40,328 nt of DNA from Candidatus Endomicrobiellum roisinitermitis. Lineage in GTDB: Bacteria; Elusimicrobiota; Endomicrobiia; Endomicrobiales; Endomicrobiaceae. Below, piece by piece: positions 34,169 through 40,328 of this stretch. Both the position numbers and the translations under genes were made by a program. The notes below the pieces were generated by a model. The model was not told the origin of the DNA. It made no database searches and saw nothing but the letters and a program-made list of their open reading frames with translations. Each line of letters starts with the position of its first letter. Within the stretch, counting starts at the first letter, position 1. Where the stretch lies: positions 1-40,328 of the forward strand of contig JAITSL010000005.1 of assembly GCA_031287855.1 (NCBI GenBank), given 5' to 3'.

Positions 34169-36004
34169 ATGAAAGAAATAACAAAACAACACAACACAAC
34201 ACAACACAACACAACACAACACAACACAACACAACACAACACAACACAACACAACACAACACAACAGACAATACCCCTTATTAGCTCGCTGTTTGTTTTT
34301 TTCTTTTTTACCAACAACGGTTTTGGCGCGTCCGGAGATAAGGAAGAATATATCGGCCAACAGATTCAACAGCAGCAGCAACAGGAGAAAAATTACAGAG
34401 ACAACATCAGAAGAATATTGGAAACAAAGCGAGTCAAAGATTCAAAGAAGTTAGGGCCAGTCCTTGATACAATTGAAGAAACGCCGCCGGTATCGTTAAG
34501 CGATGCCGCCGGCGTTTATAAATTTAATAAGATAGTTTTAATCGGTAACAGGGTATTTTCTTACAAAAAGTTATACAAGGCAATATTAAGGGATTTTAAG
34601 GGAAAACGTTTCTCTGTTGCAATCAATGATCACAGATTATTATGTTAAGCGCGGATATATAGCGGTAAAAGTTTATTTTGATAGAAAACATATCACATTG
34701 GATTCATTTGCATTTATTATAGAAGAGGGAATAGTAAGTAAAATAACGCTTAAAAACTCAAAGGACTTGTCGTTTAGAAAAAAGACCCGTCTATTTTTTG
34801 CATTTCCATTTTTGAAAGGGCGCCGCATAAATATAAACGATTTTGAACAGGGTCTAGATCAGATGAACAAGCTGGAGTCTAATAACATTACTATGCAAAT
34901 GAGGCCGGCGGGATTGGAGAATTTAGGCGATAGCGCTTCAGTTTATTTAATAACGATAAAAAAGACGCAAATATAGATTACGGGCAAATCCATGCTTTCC
35001 CTACGCTTGACTTGTTTGGTAATGATCACGAAAAAAAACGATTTAGTAAGTCTTTATACACATCATTTTCTTTTCCGTTTGGTTACTGGTCGTTTACCTC
35101 TGTGTTAAACTACGCAACATATAAAACGCTTGTAGAGGGGAAATACACCTTTTTTAATATTACAGGGGAAAGCGTAGGTCAAACATATTGGCTAGACAGG
35201 GTTATATGGAGAAAGCGGCAATATAAAATGAATTTAGGTGCGTCGCTTGGAATACAAGACAGCCAAGGTTATGTCAGAGACATAAGAAGCCAAACGGGAA
35301 GTGCAAGAAGGAGCAATTTATCGCTATACTTAAATAACACAATATATACAAGATATGCGATGCTGATAATAAAACCGTCATACCAAAAAGGACTTTCATG
35401 GTTTGGAGCAAAGATAGACAAAGACGTTTATGTAGATGAAGTTAGGCTTGATTCAGAGCCTCGCTTACAATATGATATAGTCAAACTTTACATGTATTTT
35501 AACGCGCAGGTAATAGCGCATATGTATTATAGTTTGATGATGGATTGGCAATATAGCTTTAACAGTTTATACGGAAACGAACAGTTCAGCGTTGGTGGAC
35601 AATACAGCGTTAGAGGTTTTAGGAATAGCACAATTAGTGGCAATAGTGGGTTTTATGTGCGCAATGAGGCAAGGACAAATTTGTTGAGAATATTTAATGT
35701 TTCTATATTTTATGATTTTGGATATGTTAAAAATAAACACAAAAGGCCTTACGATGATAGGTACAACAGTCAAAGTGGTTCATTAAGCGGGTGTGGAGTG
35801 TGTGTTGGATGGGATTTGCAATATATTAATATGTCCTTGACATATGCAAAATGGTTGCACAGGGCCAGATATTTGCAAGAGCGAGACGGTATAAAAAAAG
35901 AAGATAATGTTGTCTATTGGCGAATAGGAGCAAAAGTAATAACAAGAGAAATAAAGAATAAAATTATAGAGAGTGGTGGAAAATTGCCGCCAGGAATAGA
36001 GTAG
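34169..36004 (+). pseudogene. TpsB/FhaC/CdiB-type two-partner-secretion outer-membrane transporter, frameshifted
   Basis: Three blocks together make one ~610-codon gene. Block 1 (34169-34648): ATG, an (ACAAC)16 tract giving Gln-His-Asn-Thr-Thr repeats, a hydrophobic signal segment (IPLISSLFVFFFF), a Gln-rich helix and the first POTRA-like part. Block 2 (34617-34976, other frame): ITDYYVKRGYIAVKVYF, FAFPFLKGR and FEQGLDQMNKLESN, the hallmark POTRA/ShlB linker. Block 3 (from ~34958, first frame again, to 36004): the beta barrel, with YSVRGFRNSTISGNSGFYVR, the VRGY/F motif of loop 6. Shifts lie near 34620 and in the A6 run at 34958-34963. Family members export large TpsA or CdiA proteins; no such partner is here. 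GC is higher than in neighbouring genes, suggesting acquisition. Confidence 0.85.
34186..34265 (+). repeat. Pentanucleotide microsatellite, 16 units of ACAAC
   Basis: Sixteen perfect ACAAC units inside the 5' coding end of the TpsB-type gene, between the ATG and the signal segment. With a unit of five, gain or loss of one unit shifts the frame. An ATG at 34159 in another frame also reads through the tract. The current length keeps the 34169 ATG in frame with the signal segment and POTRA region. Confidence 0.97.
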
Positions 36005-36014
36005 AGGAGATATA

Positions 36015-36566
36015 ATGAAAAATTATAAAAAATTATTATTAGATGATATAAAAAGTGAATTGACAGATAAAGATGAATATAGCACTCATGTGAACTATTT
36101 GATCGGAAAAAATAAGAGTAAGAGAGAGTATTTAGTAGAGGGTATAAAAATCTTTAAGATTTTAATTGATATTTGTATAGAGAATGGTTTGGTAAATGAT
36201 TTTATTCCACATTTTGTTATATATTTAAAAGATGCAAGAGGGATTAAAAATCCTAATGAAAATATTGCAAGTATAGCAAATCTATTAAAGATATTGGATG
36301 AAGAAACACCTCCATCGGTATTTATGACCCAAAAAGTTATGAGTACTGGTACTTATACGTCTCAAGAGATGAGAAGTTTCTACTTCCCAAAAACTGCTGT
36401 GGAGAAATTATTTAATGAAAGTTTCGACAAAAATATTTATATGTATTATTATTTTTATAAGATTGGTAATGAAAAAATATATGAGAGAGCTATTAGTATT
36501 GAATATAATAAGCATGATGTTAAGAAAATAAAGTATCATAAAAGCTTGGAATTAGAGATAAAATAG
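36015..36566 (+). CDS. Unknown protein, immunity-like paralogue 1
   Basis: 183 residues, Lys- and Tyr-rich, soluble, no signal peptide. AGAGGAGAT precedes the ATG and the gene begins 10 bases after the TpsB-type gene, so they were co-transcribed. It is a clear paralogue of the next gene: LVEGIKIFKILIDICIENGL aligns with LLEGIKIYKSLVDISIENEW, followed by similar F-I-P/L-V-P and Y-L-K/H-L-K positions. In two-partner inhibition loci the small genes at this place are immunity proteins; that role is inferred from context only. Confidence 0.6.
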   Translation: MKNYKKLLLDDIKSELTDKDEYSTHVNYLIGKNKSKREYLVEGIKIFKILIDICIENGLVNDFIPHFVIYLKDARGIKNPNENIASIANLLKILDEETPPSVFMTQKVMSTGTYTSQEMRSFYFPKTAVEKLFNESFDKNIYMYYYFYKIGNEKIYERAISIEYNKHDVKKIKYHKSLELEIK

Positions 36567-36609
36567 ATAAAAGTAGAGATATAAAGATAGTAAAATAAGA
36601 GAGGGGAAA

Positions 36610-37188
36610 ATGACAGATTATAAGGATATGGTATTAAAATATTTAAAAGAGAATTATACTAACAAAAAAAGCACAGAATTTATTATAAGTATAGATAATT
36701 TTATAAAAGAAAAAGATAATAAGTTATATTTACTTGAAGGAATAAAGATATATAAAAGTTTAGTAGATATTAGTATAGAGAATGAGTGGGTAGATGATTT
36801 GGTACCAAGTTTTTATATACACTTAAAAACCACAAAAAATGTAGAAGTTCCAGATGTTAAAAACATTACTCTAAATAAGATACTTAAAGACATGGACAAG
36901 ATTAAGTGTCCAGAAATGCTAATGATAAAAAAAATTATTAAAGCAACATTTTATAATAATAAAGAGGTATGTAAGTTTGGAATAGAAAATAGTGTAGTTG
37001 AAAAAATATTTGAAGAGAAAATAAATTGTGATTTTTATGCACACTATGAATATATAAAGAAATATAAGCTACTAAAAGAGGAAGAAAGTGACTATTATGA
37101 TAAGTATATATCGATAGCGTATAATGAAAATCATATAAGAGATGTAAAAGATATAGATGAATTAGTTTTTAAAAAGAGGTATTCATAA
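36610..37188 (+). CDS. Unknown protein, immunity-like paralogue 2
   Basis: 192 residues, paralogous to the preceding gene over most of its length, with the same order of motifs and a similar end (ISIAYNENHIRDVKDI against ISIEYNKHDVKKI). Lys/Asp-rich and probably cytoplasmic. GAGAGGGG precedes the ATG. Tandem, diverged copies behind a transporter fit an immunity array, but no known immunity fold is recognised. Confidence 0.6.
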   Translation: MTDYKDMVLKYLKENYTNKKSTEFIISIDNFIKEKDNKLYLLEGIKIYKSLVDISIENEWVDDLVPSFYIHLKTTKNVEVPDVKNITLNKILKDMDKIKCPEMLMIKKIIKATFYNNKEVCKFGIENSVVEKIFEEKINCDFYAHYEYIKKYKLLKEEESDYYDKYISIAYNENHIRDVKDIDELVFKKRYS

Positions 37189-37229
37189 AATAATAGTTAA
37201 TATTTTCTGGAATAAATATAGGCTCGACT

Positions 37230-37454
37230 GTGATGCTGCTTGGAGGACTTGCGGTTGGCGCTGCGAGAAGTCGAGTTGCTACAAGTATCTCAAGAGCAAG
37301 AGCAATAAAACGTTATGTTAAATCGAGAGGTAAAAAATTTAAGGAGTTGAGAAAAAACCATTGGGAAAATGAATTTAATGTTAAAAATGAGGCAAAAAAT
37401 GAAGGTAATAAGATGAAAGTTTTGAATAAAAAAGCCAAAGGTGACTGTTTATGA
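37230..37454 (+). CDS. Fragment with a basic C-terminal-toxin-like tail
   Basis: About 74 residues from a GTG (ATG three bases later), without a good ribosome site; the frame is open back to 37197. A small hydrophobic Gly/Ala-rich segment is followed by a very basic stretch, RARAIKRYVKSRGKKFKELR, and KNHWENEF. The F-K-x-x-[FW] pattern after a basic run recalls the region before nuclease domains at the ends of polymorphic toxins. I read it as a possible relic of a secreted-toxin tail. Weak; it may be a chance frame. Confidence 0.3.
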   Translation: MMLLGGLAVGAARSRVATSISRARAIKRYVKSRGKKFKELRKNHWENEFNVKNEAKNEGNKMKVLNKKAKGDCL

Positions 37455-37537
37455 AAAAAAGCTTTAAGGCAAAGGGAGCAAAAACGATAAATGAAATAGC
37501 GCAACAGTATGAAGTACGTTCGAAGAGTAGAGTTTAA
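37451..37537 (+). mobile_element. IS3-type orfA (HTH) remnant
   Basis: The 28-residue frame starting MKKSFKAKGAKTINEIAQQY, then EVRSKSRV and a stop, resembles the N-terminal helix-turn-helix of IS3-family OrfA (F-K-A-K-V-A-L-E-A, then TI-x-E-[IL]-A-x-x-[YF]-x-V-H), with a short internal deletion and early truncation. No orfB or inverted repeats seen. Confidence 0.55.
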
Positions 37538-37652
37538 GCATAAATTATTTTATAAAATTTCTATTTCAATTGGGTATAAATTTGTTTTTAGCTAAACATT
37601 TTTATATACGTTAGACTGTCGTTATATTCTAAATTTAGGAGGATACATTAAG

Positions 37653-38249
37653 ATGGGTAGTATTATGAAAAGTTTAATGGTCTTTGTTTTGTTATTAACA
37701 GCTGTTATGACTGGGGTTACAAAGCCAAATAATGATAGAGAATTTATTTTAAAATTTGGAATTCAACCTTTAAACACTCTGTCACGAAAAAGTGAAGGCA
37801 ATAATGTAAGCTTTAACACAAAAATTGGGTTTTCTGCAGGATTTGAATATTTTCAATATTTAAATAATATTGCCGCATTAGGGCTTGGAGCAATGTATGA
37901 TTTTCCTAGAAAGGCAATTGATAATGATAATGATGATGATAGTATATCTTTTGTGCCACTTTTTGCAGCTGTGAAATTGCGCACACCTGCACAGGGGTTA
38001 GATAACGATAACACATTTATGTTTTGTTCAGGCAGGATAGGAGCTAGTATACCTATAATATCAGGTTTGTCCGATGGAGCAAAGCAAAAACCAGGATTTT
38101 ATTGTGGTGCGGGAATAGGATTTAATATAAATTATATAGTTATAGAAGCAATATACGCAATAAATAACTTTAGTGTTTCTGGTGATTTTGGGAAAAATGA
38201 TTTTGACTGTCAGACAATATCACTTTACGCTGGGTTTAAGTTTAAATAA
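37653..38249 (+). CDS. Outer-membrane beta-barrel protein, small
   Basis: 198 residues. AGGAGG lies ten bases before the ATG. Signal peptide ~1-22 (SLMVFVLLLTAVMTG). The remainder shows alternating strands suited to an eight-stranded barrel: ILKFGIQPL, GFSAGFEYFQYL, VPLFAAVKLRT, ISLYAGFKFK. An Asp/Asn-rich loop (DNDNDDD) lies near residue 90. It ends in Lys, not in the usual aromatic residue. Function unknown; probably surface-exposed. Confidence 0.65.
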   Translation: MGSIMKSLMVFVLLLTAVMTGVTKPNNDREFILKFGIQPLNTLSRKSEGNNVSFNTKIGFSAGFEYFQYLNNIAALGLGAMYDFPRKAIDNDNDDDSISFVPLFAAVKLRTPAQGLDNDNTFMFCSGRIGASIPIISGLSDGAKQKPGFYCGAGIGFNINYIVIEAIYAINNFSVSGDFGKNDFDCQTISLYAGFKFK

Positions 38250-38367
38250 ACTGAGTTAGCCTGTCTGAGAAAAAATAGATTATAATTGTTACTTAATTAA
38301 TATCAGCTATTAAGCGCTCCTACGCAGGAATGAAGGGATGGAACTCTAATAAAAAAAGGGAATGTTT

Positions 38368-39147
38368 ATGAAAAAGGTTTTACTGTCACTGTTAATGTTT
38401 TTTGTTTTTAGCGGCGTGTTAAGCGCAAAAAATTTATAAAGGTTGAAAAGCTTTTATATTGGTGGTACTGTAGGTGGTATGGACGGCATGTCCAGCAAAG
38501 ATAACTTAAAAGATATAGAAGATATATGTCATAATGTACATAATAAATTATATCCACTACATGGTCCACCTTGGTTGACTACGAATCTTTTTGATCCAAA
38601 GTCTTTTTGTGGATTGGAAATAGGTTATGAGCTTCCGCTAATAAGAGAAAATCAATTATTAGGCGTAAGATTTGGCTATAATTGGCACGAAGACATGTAT
38701 CTAGTTGTAAAAACAGTCTACTCAAGCATTCCCACAGAAGTAAATTCAAGATTGACATTAAAAGAAGTAAGTTCAGAATGGACATTAGAAAACGTAATGC
38801 AGTCAATCCCTGTAACGGTTTACTATAAATACGAATTTAAAAAGACTAAATTTTCGGTGCTTGGCGGTGTAGGGTTAACTTTCGTTGAGATGAAAGTTAT
38901 ACAAACGAATGAACAGAAGAATCTTGATGATAAACAAGAGGAGCGTATTTATAGAAGTGGTTCCAAAGCGTCACCTCATATAGCAGGAGGTTTGGAATAC
39001 AGATTTAGCAAACTTTTAGGCCTGTCGTTTGACTTAAAATACACGATAAATTCGGAAACTAAATGGGAAATTTATGGGACTGACTACGTCTTTAAAAGAG
39101 AGTTAGGTTTTCAAGGGGCGTTTACGATAAGATTTTACGCTTTCTAG
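38368..39147 (+). pseudogene. Outer-membrane beta-barrel protein with stop codon after the signal peptide
   Basis: The ATG at 38368 (GGGA upstream) encodes a textbook signal peptide, MKKVLLSLLMFFVFSGVLSA, then KNL and a TAA at 38437-38439. The same frame then stays open for 235 codons (38443-39147) with a glycine-rich start (FYIGGTVGGMDGM) and barrel strands, and ends GAFTIRFYAF with the C-terminal Phe typical for BAM-inserted barrels. A single nonsense change separates signal from barrel. No other defect is seen, so inactivation is recent, or a TTG at 38443 yields an unexported product. Confidence 0.75.
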
Positions 39148-39237
39148 TTTTATTTGTTTAATTGAATACTAGTTCCCAGGCAGTCAATGCTGGAATTAAC
39201 ATAAAATAACATAAAATTTAAAAAAGAGGACGCCAAA

Positions 39238-40328
39238 ATGAAAAGTCAGGGATTAGATGAACCAATAGTAAAGTCTGAAGATAAATATGGTAAAGGAGGA
39301 GCGACGCAGGCAATCACAAAAAGTGAGATAAAGAATGATGTAAATGAGAAAGAAAAGATGGTAAATAAAAACAGAATAAAATTATTGCTAATACTTTGTC
39401 TTAGTTTGAATATATCTAGTTATTTTCTTATGGCTCAAGACATAGTAATACGTGATACAGTGGTTAATCACTATGTTTTTGGAAATGGGGATGCAGGAGA
39501 TAATGGAAACGGAACTTTTGATACTATAGTACTAGCTTCCCAGAATAATAGTGTAACTATTTTGGGCATTGCAGGTGTTGGCATTATTGCTGGGGCTATA
39601 GATAGACCAGAAATTACAGAAGATGTTAGATCAAATAGCCTTGTCATAGATATAAGTACTAGTGTAACAGATCTTAGATGTGGGACGACAGCTGACGTAT
39701 GCGGAGGAATAGGGAGAAATTCTGGAAGTAATGCAATAGAAAACATTTTAAGGATAAACAATGGAGATATACAAAGAGATGCGTTTGGGGGAATCAGTCT
39801 TCTAGGAGAAGCAAAAAATAACAAGGTAATAATATCAGGAGGAGTATTAAGAGGTGATATAGGAGGAGGAGCAACTCAAGACTCTAATGCAAATGAAAAT
39901 AAAGTAATAATTAGTGGGGGAGAGATTTTAGGTAATATTTATGGAGGCATGTCTGGAGATGGAGGAGCAGTAGGGAACACGGTAGAAATTAGTGGGGGAG
40001 AGTTTTTAGGTAATATTTATGGAGGCATTTCTAGAGATGGAGGGGCAGTAGGGAACACGGTAGAAATTAGTGGGGGAGAGTTTTTAGATAATATTTATGG
40101 AGGCAGGTCTAGAGATGGAGGGGCAGTAGGGAACACGGTAGAAATTAGTGGGGGAGAGTTTTTTGCAGATGTTTATGGAGGCAAGTCTAGAGATGGAGGA
40201 GCAGTTGGTAACACGGTAGAAATTAGCGGGGATCCAAAATTTTCAACAAATACATTTATATATGGAGGATTCACTTCTACTGCTTCAGTAGCAGATGTTT
40301 TTACGAATAATACTTTAAATATAAAGAC
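39238..40328 (+). CDS. Repeat-rich surface protein, 5' part (continues beyond the window)
   Basis: The ATG at 39238 (AGAGGA upstream) opens a frame that reaches the window end, at least 363 codons. A charged 43-residue N-terminal extension comes before a signal-type helix (RIKLLLILCLSLNISSYFL), like the extended signal peptides of some autotransporters. The passenger starts after MAQD. From ~39820 there are repeated 26-residue units with EISGGEF, NIYGG and DGGAVGNTV, each rung G-rich as in beta-helical adhesins. An internal ATG at 39358 is a poorer start. By analogy with the protein at the left edge it may end in a barrel and an OmpA tail, but that part lies outside. Confidence 0.75.
   Translation, partial: MKSQGLDEPIVKSEDKYGKGGATQAITKSEIKNDVNEKEKMVNKNRIKLLLILCLSLNISSYFLMAQDIVIRDTVVNHYVFGNGDAGDNGNGTFDTIVLASQNNSVTILGIAGVGIIAGAIDRPEITEDVRSNSLVIDISTSVTDLRCGTTADVCGGIGRNSGSNAIENILRINNGDIQRDAFGGISLLGEAKNNKVIISGGVLRGDIGGGATQDSNANENKVIISGGEILGNIYGGMSGDGGAVGNTVEISGGEFLGNIYGGISRDGGAVGNTVEISGGEFLDNIYGGRSRDGGAVGNTVEISGGEFFADVYGGKSRDGGAVGNTVEISGDPKFSTNTFIYGGFTSTASVADVFTNNTLNIK
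39820..40240 (+). repeat. 78-bp tandem coding repeats
   Basis: Three near-identical 78-base units occupy 39976-40053, 40054-40131 and 40132-40209; diverged units lie before (from ~39820) and a partial one after (to ~40240). Each encodes one 26-residue rung. Identity between units is high enough for recombination to change their number. Confidence 0.9.

Noticed and set aside
34008-34381. Minus-strand frames rich in Cys-Val-Leu repeats
   Set aside because: They are only the complement of the ACAAC tract and tRNA region; no start signal or protein character.
34481-34515. GC-rich imperfect hairpin in the TpsB-type gene
   Set aside because: It lies in the coding frame (TPPVSLSDAAGV) and has no T-run; probably codon-driven, not a terminator.
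39820-40240. CRISPR-like array
   Set aside because: The 78-bp units are contiguous, in frame and lack spacers; they are coding repeats.

Overview
The window looks like a chromosomal segment of an AT-rich, genome-eroding Gram-negative bacterium. Outer-membrane barrels, a TpsB-type transporter, Sec signal peptides and a peptidoglycan pathway mark it as diderm. Many recognisable but broken genes sit among intact biosynthetic ones. This combination fits an Elusimicrobiota symbiont of the Endomicrobium type (termite-gut flagellate symbionts). That assignment is inference from gene style; no rRNA or marker alignment was possible.

Layout. (1) 1-828: the 3' end of a surface protein (barrel end plus OmpA-type peptidoglycan-binding tail), then a hairpin and a frameshifted small gene. 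(2) 1318-16392, plus strand: one long, mostly overlapping gene train in which purine (purD, purE, purM, purN, purB) and pyrimidine (pyrR, pyrB, pyrC, pyrK, pyrD, pyrF, pyrE) genes are interleaved, with a LysE-type exporter and a GltS-type glutamate symporter inside. UMP synthesis from carbamoyl phosphate is complete here. The purine set is partial: purF, purL, purC and purH are absent, as are carA and carB. The train runs out into a decayed export locus (OEP-like stub, ABC-2 permease, AsmA-like protein). (3) 16393-21451: decayed sequence, a CCA-adding-enzyme-type nucleotidyltransferase, a small membrane protein, a large TPR protein, and a 58-residue orphan gene under a perfect sigma70 promoter. 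(4) 21520-27256, minus strand: PASTA protein, rpe, amidase, murI, queD, queC, queE (cell wall plus preQ0 synthesis). (5) 27329-31211, minus strand: an ilvD-ilvB-ilvN-ilvC operon in which ilvD and ilvC are intact but both acetohydroxyacid synthase subunits are wrecked.

(6) 31286-33878: a 2.6-kb cassette bounded by two near-identical, inverted ~122-bp repeats. It holds an IS1595-type transposase relic and two tandem MNT-HEPN toxin-antitoxin-type gene pairs, and lies next to tRNA-Asn. (7) 34169-37537: a TpsB/FhaC/CdiB-type outer-membrane transporter whose 5' coding end carries 16 tandem ACAAC units (a phase-variation configuration) and which now has two frameshifts. It is followed by two paralogous immunity-like genes, a possible toxin-tail remnant and an IS3 orfA scrap. 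I read this as a decayed two-partner-secretion or contact-dependent-inhibition locus. (8) 37653-40328: outer-membrane barrel genes, one with a stop codon just after its signal peptide, and the 5' part of a repeat-rich surface protein running off the window.

Overall, core nucleotide metabolism is preserved. Branched-chain amino acid entry, efflux and secretion loci are being lost. The variable right third is where surface, conflict and mobile functions concentrate.
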